Source: Candidatus Manganitrophus sp.
Lineage (GTDB): Bacteria > Nitrospirota > Nitrospiria > SBBL01 > Manganitrophaceae
NCBI GenBank assembly: GCA_028865235.1
Contig: CP114561.1
Location: forward strand, 186,001-250,000
DNA: 64,000 bases
Direction: 5' to 3'
In this document: in pieces, positions 9,821-20,351 of the stretch
How the letters are laid out: every line of letters begins with the position of its first letter
Numbering within the stretch: position 1 is the first letter of the stretch
Made by a program: the position numbers and the translations under genes
The notes under the pieces: generated by a model
Seen by the model: the letters and a program-made list of their open reading frames with translations, nothing else
Databases searched by the model: none
What the model was told of the DNA's origin: nothing

Positions 9821-10971
9821 TTGACCGGCCGGGCCTTTTCACGTCGGAAATTTATTAAATCGACGGCCGCCTTTGCCGCGGGTTCTCTTTTGAAGCCGTG
9901 GCTTGCGCTGTCGAGCGGTGTGTCTCTCTTTGAAAGTCGTGCGATCTTTGATGAAGGACTCGCTTGGATTACAAAAGATTTAGCAGAGAAATTGCTAACC
10001 CGGATTAAGAAAGCAGGGTTTAATGTTTTCGTTCCATGTGTCTGGCATGGAAGGGGAACGATCTGGCCATCGGATCTCGCACCTTGGGATACCCGCAAAG
10101 TTCGTGTTCCCGGCTTTGATCCGCTGGAGAATCTCATTAAACTGGCAGAGAAGTATGAGATTGAGATCCATCCGTGGTTCACGGTTTCCCTCCGGCAAAG
10201 AGACTTTTTACCGCAACTCGAATTTTTTGAACAGCGTTTTAAAGAGGAACTTCTCGACAGGCATTTAATATTCATAGTGAGCGTTTTCGCGAATTCATTT
10301 CATCCTTGATTGTCGAAGTCGCAACAAGATATCCCGTTCAAGGAATCAATCTTGATTATGTTCGTTCAGGAGGAATGTGTAAAACGAACTCCTGTATCGA
10401 AGATTATAAGAGACACACCGGGAGAAATCTTGTAAAGGATTGGAGCCTTAAAAACCTTCCCGGTGTCGATTTAAGCGCCCTCGCCGCATGGCAAGAGGGC
10501 GCCGTTCGAGACATTATTTCGCGTATTTCGGTCGGGGCGCGGGAAAACAAGAAAAAATCTCGTGATGAGTGTGGATGCAGTTCCAGGGAGCTCGGACACA
10601 AAATTACAAGGGCAGGATAGTATGAAATGGGCTGACGAAGGGTTGGTCGATGTCGTTTACAGCATGGATTACCAGGCCAGCCCGGACTTTGAAAAAATCG
10701 GAACTTGCAATCGAAGATGAAGAGACCCGAAGCGTTGGTCATGTTATGTGGAAATTACGACCGAGATGACTCTGGGAAAAAAGTCATTCCTAGAGATGCG
10801 CGCAGAGCCGCCGAAATTTTGTCGGAAGCCCGGTCGATTAGCCGGGGAAATGGCGTCGGACTCTATCTTTACAACATGCTGAGCGAGGAGCAGATCGATC
10901 TGTTTCAGAAAACCGTTTTTAAGGCGCCCGCAAAACCTCGGTGGTTGCGGGCTGATCCTCTCCAGTCTTAA
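9821..10971 (+). CDS. GHL10 glycosidase-like protein with Tat signal, frameshifted
   Basis: About 383 residues and a paralogue of the protein at 5707, but without the LamG domain. The N-terminus is SRRKFIKSTAAFAAGSLL, a twin-arginine export signal. The barrel follows: FNVFVPCVWHGRGTIWPSD, GFDPLENLIKLAEKYEIEIH, VQGINLDYVRSGGMC and MLCGNYDRDD. There are three breaks: a missing base near 10258-10262, an extra A in the A6 run at about 10551, and a missing A in the run near 10690. I chose TTG 9821, which has GGGAG 5 bases upstream. A GTG at 9767 would add 18 residues but has no ribosome site. Four reading errors in one gene could also mean decay. Confidence 0.7.
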
Positions 10972-10976
10972 GAAAG

Positions 10977-12307
10977 GTGAATGATTTGGTGCTTCAGAAG
11001 TATCTCATTGCCAAGGACTGGCTTCATCGTCTGATTGAGAGAAGCTTTCAATGGCGGCTCGCGGTCCTCGCGCAGGGTCTCTGGTCAGCGGCAAGCTTTT
11101 TGGTCACAATGTACCTCGTTCGCTCTCTTGCGGTCCATGATTTTGGGATGTTCGCTGTGGGTGTGTCCACTCGATATTTCTTCCTGATGATCCTTTCCGC
11201 GCTGGCAATTTCACCCATGCTTGTGATCAGCAGTCGGCGGGTTGTAAATAATCAAAAGATCCCCTTTTGGCCGCAATTGTTTTTAGTTTTGAGATCATTT
11301 TTTTTTATATCCGTCTTGATCTCCATCTTTGTTGGCCGCCTCAACGGATGGCCGGCGGTCGAATTCATCATTTTTATATTCGGTGGTTTAGCGGTTGAGT
11401 TGCAAAGAAGGATCAATTTCATTCATCAACGGATTTCTCAGGATTTTGTCGGAGGATTGGTCTCAATTGCAGGAACAATCGGTAGCCTTTTTCTCTTACA
11501 GAAATATGGATTCTTCACACTCGCAAATATCTTTCTGGTGTTGGGCTTGGTGAATTTTCTTTGGGCTTGCCAGAGCGGCTGGGGATATTGGCTTCGTCCC
11601 TCAGTCCCGTCTGAAATAGCGGATCTGAACGAAGTGTGGAAAATCGGCCGATGGGGGTTGGGAACGAATCTGGCTGGGTATGCCTACACGCAGGTGAGCA
11701 CCTTCCTGACACTGGGCCTGATCGGCACGGCGGGTGTTGCCGTATTAGGAATTGGGACGTCAATTTATATTGCCGATCCAAGTTCTTCTGGTGGGGGCCG
11801 CCAATTTATGGCAGACAAAACTTGCAAGAAGTGCCGCCAAGAATTCGCCGGCTTATTTTGTTCGAGAGGTCTGGCGGGTGAGTTGGATACAAACCCTTGT
11901 CGGCGCGGGGCTTCTGTTGGTGATTCTGTTCTTTCTTCCCTTCCTTATTCCGTGGATTGTTCCGGGGAAAGGAGCAGGCCTACGCGGCGTCTTTACCCGT
12001 TGCCTGGATTTTATCCGGCGCCATGATCTGCCAGCTGCTTTGGGCATATCACAGTTTTGGCGTGGTCGCTTTAGGAAGCCGGATATGGCTTTTTACCAAA
12101 TCGGTGACCTTCCTTTTTTTGATACCGATAGGATATCTCATGACGAAGGAATGGGGCTTGATCGGCGCTTCCTGGAGCCGGTTCTTAGGCGAGTTTCTGG
12201 TCTTTGCCCTCTCGGTGGTGATGTTGCGGCGCGCCGCAAGTGATCGTAAAAACGACCCTGAATTGATGGTCGATGGATTAAAACAGAGACCGTCCATTGC
12301 CGATTAA
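10977..12307 (+). CDS. Wzx-type polysaccharide flippase, frameshifted
   Basis: About 443 residues with around twelve hydrophobic stretches, the pattern of the polysaccharide transporter/MOP superfamily that flips undecaprenyl-linked repeat units to the periplasmic face. Starts AQGLWSAASFLVTMYLVRSL and later VGAANLWQTKLAR and PIGYLMTKEWGLIGASWSRF match lipid-flippase organisation. Two single-base insertions split it, near 11771-11777 (GCCGATCC) and 11969 (AAAGG). GTG 10977 is the longest in-frame start; GTG 10989 is an alternative. Its position between the O-antigen ligase and the glycosyltransferases supports the role. Confidence 0.8.
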
Positions 12308-12349
12308 TGGGGAAATCAAAAGATCCTGATTTAAGACAAGGGGAGAGGG

Positions 12350-13198
12350 TTGCGAGATCGAGAGATAGATCGCATGACAGGGCCGATTCAGAAGGGCGAT
12401 CCGGAGATATCCATCGTGATGGCGGCTTATAATGCGGCCTCTTTTATTGCCGCCTCCCTCACGGCTGCACTTGCCCAGAATCATCCGAGTTTTGAAGTGA
12501 TTGTCGTGGATGATGGCTCCAGCGATGCGACGGAGCAGATCTGCGGAAAAATCAATGATCCGCGCCTTCGTTACCTTCGCCGCGACCGGATCGGTTTTCC
12601 AAGCGCGTTGAATGAGGGGATCTCTTTGGCAAGGGGGAGGTATATTGCCATCAATGATGCGGATGATTTAAGTCTGCCTCACCGGTTGAGTTATGTCGTC
12701 GCTTTTTTTAAGGCGCATCCTGACGTGGCGGTGGTGGCTACGGCCTATGCCAAAACATCTGAATTTCATCAGTCTGTTCCAGAGAGTGTTTTCTCGACTG
12801 GAGAAGTGGCGAACCCATCACCGGTATGGGTTCCCGCATCAAGGTTGTATCGGGGCAACCCATTTGTTCACTCCACGCTGGTGTTTCCGAAATCGATTTG
12901 GGAATCAGCAGGACGATATGACGAAAAGTTGAGTATGTGTGTCGATTATGATTTCGTTCTGCGGGCAGCACGGTTCGGAAGCGTCGTCTTGCTGCCGGGT
13001 CGAACGGTTATATGGTATACGAATCCAACTTCCTTTTTTAAGAAGAAGAGTACGCAGGAATACCGGGACACGCTTACAGCCGTTAAGGTGCGGGCACGAA
13101 GACTGCTGAATTTACCCTTTTGGGTCCGACTCTATGACATGATTCCGATTTATCGGAGATTCTTAAAAATGGCGATGAGGATACAAAGGCAGAGTTGA
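12350..13198 (+). CDS. Glycosyltransferase family 2
   Basis: A GT-A fold transferase of 282 residues. The N-terminal nucleotide-sugar site reads SIVMAAYNAASFIAASLTAA, then EVIVVDDGSSDAT, and the metal-binding DXD-type motif is NDADDLSLPHRL. It lacks membrane segments, so it should act at the cytoplasmic face on the growing lipid-linked unit. The TTG at 12350 has GGAG 4 bases upstream; ATG 12374 is an alternative start that loses eight residues. Intact. Confidence 0.88.
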   Translation: MRDREIDRMTGPIQKGDPEISIVMAAYNAASFIAASLTAALAQNHPSFEVIVVDDGSSDATEQICGKINDPRLRYLRRDRIGFPSALNEGISLARGRYIAINDADDLSLPHRLSYVVAFFKAHPDVAVVATAYAKTSEFHQSVPESVFSTGEVANPSPVWVPASRLYRGNPFVHSTLVFPKSIWESAGRYDEKLSMCVDYDFVLRAARFGSVVLLPGRTVIWYTNPTSFFKKKSTQEYRDTLTAVKVRARRLLNLPFWVRLYDMIPIYRRFLKMAMRIQRQS

Positions 13199-13237
13199 GA
13201 TTCGAGTCAACCGCGATTTCAATGCGATGAGAGAAAG

Positions 13238-15553
13238 ATGAAACTGGTGGTATTAACGAATATTCTAACCCCGTATCGTATCCCTCTCTTTGAAGCTTTG
13301 CAGCACCGGGTGAAGGATTTTACCGTTTTGTTAATGGCACGGCATGAGGAGAATCGTCGGTGGAGGTTGGCGCCGCATTCTTTCAAAATGCAGGTCTTAC
13401 CGGGGATCCACGTTCGGCCGCCCGGGTTCTTAATCTCGGTACATCTCAATTATGGTGTGATCAAGGCCTTGCGCAAGTTGGATCCAGATGTCGTTGTGAG
13501 TGGAGGTTTTGGGATCGCGAATATTTCGGCATGGATCTACTGCCGTCTCTTCCGGAAGAGATTCATCGGATGGGGTGAGTTGACATTGACTGATTGCGCA
13601 ACGACATCGGTCATCCGAAGAGCAATCCGGCAACTCCTGACCCGTTATTCGGACGGCGTCATTGCCTCATCGCGTGTGGCACGAGACGCATTTCTCCATT
13701 ATGGTGCGCGTGAAGATCGTCTCTTGACCGCAGTCATGCCGATTGAAGTCTCTTATTTTCAAAGGCAGACGGAAGCGTTTAGGCAATCCGAGGCGTGTAG
13801 GCGCCTCCGCGGCGAATATTCAGGACCGATTCTTCTGTCGATTGGGCAACTGATCCGCCGGAAGGGATATTTGGAACTTTTTAAGATTTATGAACAGATC
13901 GTGAAGCGGAGACCCGACGTTGAATTGCTCATTATAGGGGAAGGACCCGAACGCCCTCTATATGAAAAGATTGTGCAAGAAAAAGGGTGGGCGAACGTTC
14001 ATTTTATCGGATATGTGCAGAAAGAAGAGTTGAGTAGGTATTTTTCCGCCGCGGATCTTTTTGTTTTTCACACCCTCTCCGATTCTTTCGGTGCCGTCCT
14101 CAGTGAGGCGATGGCGGCGGGGGTTCCCTCCTTGTCATCCGTTCACGCCGCGGCGACACATGACTTGATTGAGGAGGGCCTCACGGGATTTAAGTTCGAT
14201 CCAAAGGAGATAGAACCGTCGGCTGAGGCCATCTTAAAAGCATTGGAGATGAGTGTTGAAGCAAAGAAGGTAATGGTCAAAGCAGCCTATGAACGGGTTA
14301 AACAATTTGATATTGAAGTCTCTGCAGAGACAATGATTCGGTTTATCGAAAGCGTATCCGATTCCGGGAGGAGCGGAGCAATGGATCTACGTTCGGATGG
14401 AACACTTAATCGCGTAGAAGAGAAAATGGCTAAAAAAGAGTTGGTTCTGGTGATCGGTCCAACGCCTCCCCCTCATCACGGTGTTGCGGTGGCCATTCAA
14501 ACGCTTCTCGACTCTAGGGTCAAGGAAGCGTTTGAAATTCGTCATTTGGACCTGGCGGATCGGCGTGGCATCGAATATGTGAACGCACCGGACCTCCATG
14601 ATGTCTTCTTATTTATCAAGCAATGGCTTGGTTTCATTCAAATCCTCATTCGCGATCGATGCAAGATTGTTTATGTTCCGATCTCCCAAAAAACGGTCGG
14701 GTTCATTCGGGATAGTTTCTTTGTCTGGCCGGCTATTCTCGTGGGAAGTCGGGTCGTAATTCATCTCCATGGCGGAGGACTCAGAACCTGGTACGAAACT
14801 CGGGGGCGCGTGTTGAAGTTCTACGTTCGACGTCTCTTCAGCGGAGTGGCTCATGTGATTGTTCTGGGGAACTCCTTTAGAAGCATTTTTGACGGACTCG
14901 TTCCTGCCGAGAAAATCTCGGTAATTCCGAATGGGATTCGATGGGACGACAATGACGCGGCATCGATCGGGACCGTTGGGAAGCGCCGCCGATACCGGAT
15001 TCTGCACCTTGGCACATTAAGTCAAGCAAAGGGGACATTGGTATTGCTGGCGGCTGCGGCCATCCTTGTGAAAATTAGACGGGATATCGAGTTTGTATTC
15101 GCGGGAGAGTGGTCTCGGCCGCAAGAGAAGGAACAGGCACAATCTTTTATCACCCAAGAGGGTTTCGCCGACGCGGTTCTTTTCACCGGCTCTGTCGCGG
15201 GACAGGCAAAATCGGCATTATTCCGGTCGGCGGACCTGTTTGTGTTTGCCGGAGTTCAACAAGAGGGACAGCCGCTTGTTGTGGTTGAGGCAATGGCAGC
15301 CGGCCTGCCGATTCTCTTTACGGATCGAGGGTGTCTTCGCGAGACGGTCATTGAGGGAGAGAATGGTTTGGAGGTGAGATGCAATGATCCGGAGCATCTC
15401 GCCAAGCAAATTTTGTTGTTGTTGGAAAGTCCGGAGAGCCTGAAGAGAATGGGAGTTCGAAGCCGAGCGCGATATGAAGCCCTCTATACCGAAGAGCGAT
15501 ATGCGGAGAAGATCGTCGCCCTTTTTTTAAAAGTAGCGAAAGAGAACACTTAA
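13238..15553 (+). CDS. Two tandem GT4 glycosyltransferases in one reading frame
   Basis: This 771-residue open frame holds two GT-B (GT4) enzymes. Unit one covers about residues 1-375: LTNILTPYRIPLFEAL, then the donor-site region LLSIGQLIRRKGYLEL, IGEGPERPLYE and SDSFGAVLSEAMAAGVP. Unit two covers about 397-771: VIGPTPPPHHGVAVAIQ, RILHLGTLSQAKGTLVLL, and the EX7E-like GQPLVVVEAMAAGLPILF. At the join is GGGAGGAG followed by ATG 14381 (residue 382), a good translation start. The two may therefore be separate genes joined by a lost base, or a true fusion with an internal start. Each would add one sugar to the EPS unit. Confidence 0.85.
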   Translation: MKLVVLTNILTPYRIPLFEALQHRVKDFTVLLMARHEENRRWRLAPHSFKMQVLPGIHVRPPGFLISVHLNYGVIKALRKLDPDVVVSGGFGIANISAWIYCRLFRKRFIGWGELTLTDCATTSVIRRAIRQLLTRYSDGVIASSRVARDAFLHYGAREDRLLTAVMPIEVSYFQRQTEAFRQSEACRRLRGEYSGPILLSIGQLIRRKGYLELFKIYEQIVKRRPDVELLIIGEGPERPLYEKIVQEKGWANVHFIGYVQKEELSRYFSAADLFVFHTLSDSFGAVLSEAMAAGVPSLSSVHAAATHDLIEEGLTGFKFDPKEIEPSAEAILKALEMSVEAKKVMVKAAYERVKQFDIEVSAETMIRFIESVSDSGRSGAMDLRSDGTLNRVEEKMAKKELVLVIGPTPPPHHGVAVAIQTLLDSRVKEAFEIRHLDLADRRGIEYVNAPDLHDVFLFIKQWLGFIQILIRDRCKIVYVPISQKTVGFIRDSFFVWPAILVGSRVVIHLHGGGLRTWYETRGRVLKFYVRRLFSGVAHVIVLGNSFRSIFDGLVPAEKISVIPNGIRWDDNDAASIGTVGKRRRYRILHLGTLSQAKGTLVLLAAAAILVKIRRDIEFVFAGEWSRPQEKEQAQSFITQEGFADAVLFTGSVAGQAKSALFRSADLFVFAGVQQEGQPLVVVEAMAAGLPILFTDRGCLRETVIEGENGLEVRCNDPEHLAKQILLLLESPESLKRMGVRSRARYEALYTEERYAEKIVALFLKVAKENT

Positions 15554-15584
15554 TGGCGTATTCACATTTGTAATCGAGGTGTGC

Positions 15585-17740
15585 ATGAAACAGGTGATTC
15601 AAAATTATCGGACCGGCACTTTGAAGGTTGAGGAAGTTCCTGCGCCGACGGTGCGGGAGGGGGGATTGCTTGTGGCGACGCAGGTTTCTTTAATCAGCGC
15701 CGGGACGGAACGTTCGACCGTGCAGGTGGCGCAGAAAAGTTTGGCCGGCAAGGCGATGGAGCGGCCCGATCTGGTCCGAAAGGTCCTGAACAAGATCCAA
15801 AAAGAAGGGGTCGTCGATACCTTGCGGATGGTCTTCGAGCGGCTCGACACCCCGGCCGCCCTCGGCTACAGCGCCGCGGGCATCGTGCTCGAAGTGGGCA
15901 AGCGGGTCGAAGGGTTTTCGGTGGGGGATCGGGTCGCCTGCACCGGTCAAAATTATGCCTCGCATGCCGCGATGATCTCCGTTCCGAAAAATCTTTGCGT
16001 GAAAATGCCGGAGGGGATCGATTTCGAAGAAGGGGCTTTTGTCGCGCTCGGAGCCATCGCCCTGCAGGGGGTGAGGCAAGCCGAACCTCAACTGGGCGAT
16101 CGGGTCGCCGTCATCGGACTGGGTCTTCTTGGACAGTTGACCGTTCAGCTGCTGAAGGCGGCCGGCTGCGTGGTCCTTGCCTCTGATTTTGATCCGGCGA
16201 AAATCGCCCTTGCAACCGCCTTCGGCGCGGATGTCGCAGCGCCCCCCGACCGATTGATCGAGGCGGCGGCCGGCTTCACGCAGGGCGCCGGGGTGGACGC
16301 CGTCTTGATCACGGCGAGCACGAAGGAAAACGGCCCCATCGAAACGGCCGGGGAGATTGCGCGAAAGAAGGGACGGGTCGTGGTGGTCGGCGCGGTGGGG
16401 ATGGAAATCCCTGCGGGAGCCCTATTACAAGAAAGAGCTGGAGCTGCGGCTCTCCACCTCCTATGGCCCGGGCCGGTATGATCCCGAATATGAGGAGAAA
16501 GGGCACGACTATCCTTATGGTTATGTCCGATGGACGGAAGGGCGGAACATGGAGGCCTTTCTTGCGCTTATCGCGCAGAAGAAGGTTGATGTGAAGCGGC
16601 TGATCACCCATCGGTACCCGATCCAAGAAGCGGAGCAGGCTTATCGGTTGATGATGGAAGGAGCCGCCCCTTACTTGGGGATCGTGGTCTCTTATCCGGG
16701 TCAAGAGAAGGCGAAACCGAACCGGGTCGTGCATCTCCGCAAGGGGAGCCGATCGGGCCGGGTCCAGCTTGGAATCATCGGCGCCGGAAGCCATGTCAAA
16801 GACCGGCTTCTACCTGTATTAAGCGGTATCAAGGAAGTCTCTTTGAGGGCCGTCTGCACCGCCAGCGGGATCCATGCCAAAGCGCTGGGGGAGAAGATTG
16901 CCGCAGCCTACTGCGCGAGCGATTACCGGGATGTTCTAAAGGATGAAGAGATCAATGCCGTCTTGATCGGAACTCGCCATGGCGACCATGGACAAATGGT
17001 GGTCGAATCGCTTCGTGCCGGGAAACATGTCTTTGTCGAGAAGCCGCTCTGTCTTTCGGAAGAAGCGTTGGAGGAAATTACCGCCGTTTACGAGGCCAAG
17101 GCGACCGAAGGGATTCAACTAATGGTTGGGTTCAACCGGCGTTTCTCTCCCCACATGGCTCAGGCCCGCGCCCTGTTCCAGGATCGGAAAAATCCGCTGG
17201 TGATGCTCTATCGGGTGAATGCCGGGGCGATTTCGCCGGACCATTGGGTGCATGATCCGGAGATCGGCGGCGGCCGTATTCTGGGGGGAGGCCTGTCACT
17301 TCATCGATTGCATGCAGGCCCTCTGCGGATCAGTTCCGACGTCGGTGCACGCGCGCCGGATCGATCATCACACCTCCGGCATCACGGAGGATCAGAGCCT
17401 CCTCTCCTTCTCTTTCGCCGACGGCTCCATCGGCACGGTGATCTACGCGGCCGGCGGCGATACCGCCCTGGCGAAGGAGCGGTTCGAAGCCTTCGGGGAG
17501 GGGAAGGCGGTGATCATCGATGATTTTATTAAAACCGAATCTTTCTCCGGCGGAAAAGGAAACCGCTTTAAGACGACCAAACAAGACAAAGGATTCCAAA
17601 TGGAGATGACTCGCTTTGTTGAGGCGATTCAGGGGGGAACCCCGGCAATGTCGTTTGCTGAAATCCAGGCCGTGACAAAGGCCACGCTCCGCGCGGTGGA
17701 GAGTTTTCGGACCGGCGCGGTTTACGCGTTGGGAGAGTAG
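15585..17740 (+). CDS. Two-domain oxidoreductase: MDR alcohol dehydrogenase plus Gfo/Idh/MocA, frameshifted
   Basis: About 718 residues. Residues 1 to about 370 are a medium-chain dehydrogenase (GTERSTVQVAQKSLAGKAM, ALGYSAAGIVLEVGKRVEGF, NAD site AVIGLGLLGQLTVQLLKAAG). About 380-718 form a Gfo/Idh/MocA dehydrogenase (LGIIGAGSHVKDRLLP, GKHVFVEKPLCLSEEALEE, MVGFNRRFSPHM). Such fused enzymes occur in polysaccharide loci and are thought to oxidise or isomerise a nucleotide sugar. The substrate here is unknown. Two extra G bases break the frame, at about 16411 and in the G6 run at 17283-17288. ATG 15585 follows CGAGGT. The heparinase-like gene starts 5 bp after the stop. Confidence 0.83.
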
Positions 17741-17745
17741 ACGGA

Positions 17746-19620
17746 ATGGCCAATCTCAAGTGGATGGTAAAACGGCTTCGCGTCATGGGTCCGACGGAGA
17801 TTGCGCATCGGATCGGGGAGCAATGGACGTTGAAGATGATGGCGGCCCGTTATCGAATGGGCCGGGGTGGGATCGTTTCGTCGGAGCGGGAGTTTTCCCG
17901 TTTCGAATTTTGTAGGGGAACAGCGCCGAAGCTTCCGACGCTCCCCATCAAAATTGCCGATCCTGAAGAGATCGATCGCCTCCTCTCCGGAAAAATCAAG
18001 ATCGGAGACCGGCTCTGGCAGTGGCGCCCCGAAGGGGCCGTCTGGCATGAGGCCCCCGATACGGGGAAGAGCTGGCCGAGGCTCTTTTTCGGATCGATTT
18101 CATACCGGCCCGGAAATCAATACGGGGATATTCGAATCGCATGGGAGCCTTCCCGGCTCCAGCAGTTGGTCGGATTAGGACTTCTTTCGAAAGAGGCTTC
18201 TCCCGAGGTCGGCCGGAAGGCGGCCGCCCTTCTTGAAGCGCAATTCCTTTCCTGGATCGAGGCGAATCCGTTTTTGACGGGGATTCATTATATCTCCGCG
18301 ATGGAGTGCGGCCTTCGCCTCATCGCGGCCTGCCACGCGCTCGATCTGGTTCGCGACCGATTGCGCGATCCTGAATCGGTTTGGTCTGCCCTGATCCGGT
18401 TGATCGAGGAACATGCGTCGCTCATCGAGAAGCGGCTCTCGGTCCACTCTTCCGCCGGAAACCATACCCTGGCCGAGGCGGCGGGACTGATCTATGCCGG
18501 CGTTCTTTTCCCGGAAATGCGAGGGGCGGATCGATGGCGGGGGCTCGGTCTCTCCCTTTTGGAGAAAGAGGCCGATCATCAGATTCTTCCGGATGGGGGC
18601 GGGGTGGAGCAGGCTTTTCATTATCTTCGTTTTGGGGTCGATCTCTACCAGTTGGCGGTTGCACTGTTGATTCATTACGAGCAGCCGATCCCGCCCGCTT
18701 TGCGGGAAGTGACGCAACGCGGCCGCCGGTTTCTCGGCGCCGTCGCCGACACGAAGGGACGCGTTCCCTCGATCGGCGACAGCGATGACGGTCACGCCCT
18801 CTCACCCTTCCTCCGTTTCGGTTCGGAAGAGGGAATTCGGGAAGGGCTGACCTCTTTTAATGAGGCCGGTTATTCTCTGATTCGAAGCGGCCAAGCCGTT
18901 CTTCGTTTTGACCATGGCTCCCTCGGCATGCCGCCGCTCTGCGGGCACGGTCATGCAGATGCCTTGTCGGTGACGCTCCGAATCGGAGAGAACGAATTCT
19001 TGATCGATCCCGGGACCTACAGCTACGCCGATCTGAAATGGCGGGCCTATTTCCGAGGGACCGCCGCCCACAATACCGTCGTCGTCGATCGGCAAGATCA
19101 AGCCGTTCAGGAGGCCCCCTTTATCTGGTCCAATCCGTTTGATGCCAAGGTCGTTCAGCGCGAGGCGCTCGACGACGGAGGGATACGGCTGTTGGCTTCG
19201 CATCAGGGATATGCGCGCTGCGGGGTAACACACTGGCGGGCGGTGTTTTTTGAACCGCCGGGAAGTTGGCTCATCTGGGATTTTCTTGCCGGCGCGGGAA
19301 AACATACGCTTGATCTTTATTGGCATCTCGGTGTAGAACCGAATCGAACCGGAGATTTCTTCCTCCTTTCCGATTCGACCCAAATCGTCTCGCTCTCGGC
19401 GGAGGGTGGGGCCCTCTCTCTCCATCGGGGAGAAACCGATCCGATCCTCGGATGGAGAGCGCCCGTCTACGGCAGTAAAGAACCGATCACAACGATCCGC
19501 GTCAGGCACGAGGGGACCCTCCCGCATTCATTCTTAACCCATATTGCATTGGGACCGGTCCCCACGACCGACCATTCCATGAAAGAAGCCTTGGCAGCGT
19601 TAAAGGAGTGGATCTCATGA
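17746..19620 (+). CDS. Heparinase II/III-like polysaccharide lyase family protein
   Basis: An intact 624-residue protein. The N-terminal half is an alpha/alpha toroid (HSSAGNHTLAEAAGLIYAG; PDGGGVEQAFHYLRFGVDL), and the C-terminal half is a beta-sandwich with the heparinase II/III block FDHGSLGMPPLCGHGHADAL and GTAAHNTVVVDRQDQ. In characterised relatives the Asn/His/Tyr residues in these blocks catalyse beta-elimination of uronic-acid glycans. No clear signal peptide is visible (MANLKWMVKRLRVMG), which is usual for EPS-locus members whose catalytic role is unproven. It overlaps the next gene by ATGA. Confidence 0.85.
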   Translation: MANLKWMVKRLRVMGPTEIAHRIGEQWTLKMMAARYRMGRGGIVSSEREFSRFEFCRGTAPKLPTLPIKIADPEEIDRLLSGKIKIGDRLWQWRPEGAVWHEAPDTGKSWPRLFFGSISYRPGNQYGDIRIAWEPSRLQQLVGLGLLSKEASPEVGRKAAALLEAQFLSWIEANPFLTGIHYISAMECGLRLIAACHALDLVRDRLRDPESVWSALIRLIEEHASLIEKRLSVHSSAGNHTLAEAAGLIYAGVLFPEMRGADRWRGLGLSLLEKEADHQILPDGGGVEQAFHYLRFGVDLYQLAVALLIHYEQPIPPALREVTQRGRRFLGAVADTKGRVPSIGDSDDGHALSPFLRFGSEEGIREGLTSFNEAGYSLIRSGQAVLRFDHGSLGMPPLCGHGHADALSVTLRIGENEFLIDPGTYSYADLKWRAYFRGTAAHNTVVVDRQDQAVQEAPFIWSNPFDAKVVQREALDDGGIRLLASHQGYARCGVTHWRAVFFEPPGSWLIWDFLAGAGKHTLDLYWHLGVEPNRTGDFFLLSDSTQIVSLSAEGGALSLHRGETDPILGWRAPVYGSKEPITTIRVRHEGTLPHSFLTHIALGPVPTTDHSMKEALAALKEWIS

Positions 19621-20351
19621 AACCGAGAAGGATTGAAATTCTGGGGGTTCCGACCGATTGTGTCGACATGAGTCAGGCGGTGGCGCGGGTGGAAACGATG
19701 ATCGAGGGGAGCCGGGGGGAAGCGGTAATCGCGGTCAATCCTGAAAAGGTGATGAAGGCCCAAAACGATCCTTTTTTGTTGAATCAATTACGCGGGGCCG
19801 GCCTTCTGATCCCGGACGGAATCGGCGTCGTCTTGGCGGCGCGTCTTCTTCGATTGGGCCGGATGAGTCAGGTCCCCGGCTCGGAGTTGATGCCGGCGAT
19901 TTGTGAACGGGCGGCCCGGAAGGGGTACCGAATTTTCCTTTTCGGCGGGAGCGTCGAGGTCAACCAACGGGCGGGAGAAGTTCTTCGCGCGCGTTACCCG
20001 GGTCTGCAGATCGTCGGACAGCAGCATGGCTATTTAAAAGAAGAAGAGATGGGGGAACTGGTTCAGCAAATCAATGCCTCCGGGGCGGAAATCCTCTTCG
20101 TCGCCCTGGGAAGTCCGAAGCAGGAACTCTGGATGGCGCGCTACCTTCCGCAGCTTTCCATTAAAGTCTGCCAGGGAGTCGGCGGAACGTTTGATGTCCT
20201 TTCGGGCCGGGTCAAGCGGGCGCCCGCCTTGTTCAGGAAGATGCATCTGGAGTGGTTCTACCGGCTGGCTTCTCAGCCGCGCCGGTTGATTCGACAGACC
20301 GCCTTGCCGAAATTTGCTTGGTTGATCTTGAGGGAGAAGATCGTTCGATGA
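19617..20351 (+). CDS. WecG/TagA/CpsF family glycosyltransferase
   Basis: A GT26 enzyme of about 244 residues that adds a second sugar (ManNAc or ManNAcA in known members) to a lipid-linked first sugar. Conserved blocks are VNPEKVMKAQND, IPDGIGVVLAARLL, RIFLFGGSVEV and FVALGSPKQELWMA, then GVGGTFDVLSGRVKRAP. ATG 19617 overlaps the preceding TGA (ATGA), with AAGGAG 8 bases upstream. A GTG at 19608 sits too close to that ribosome site. WecB at 4365 would supply its donor. The C-terminus overlaps the exosortase start by ATGA. Confidence 0.9.
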   Translation: MKPRRIEILGVPTDCVDMSQAVARVETMIEGSRGEAVIAVNPEKVMKAQNDPFLLNQLRGAGLLIPDGIGVVLAARLLRLGRMSQVPGSELMPAICERAARKGYRIFLFGGSVEVNQRAGEVLRARYPGLQIVGQQHGYLKEEEMGELVQQINASGAEILFVALGSPKQELWMARYLPQLSIKVCQGVGGTFDVLSGRVKRAPALFRKMHLEWFYRLASQPRRLIRQTALPKFAWLILREKIVR

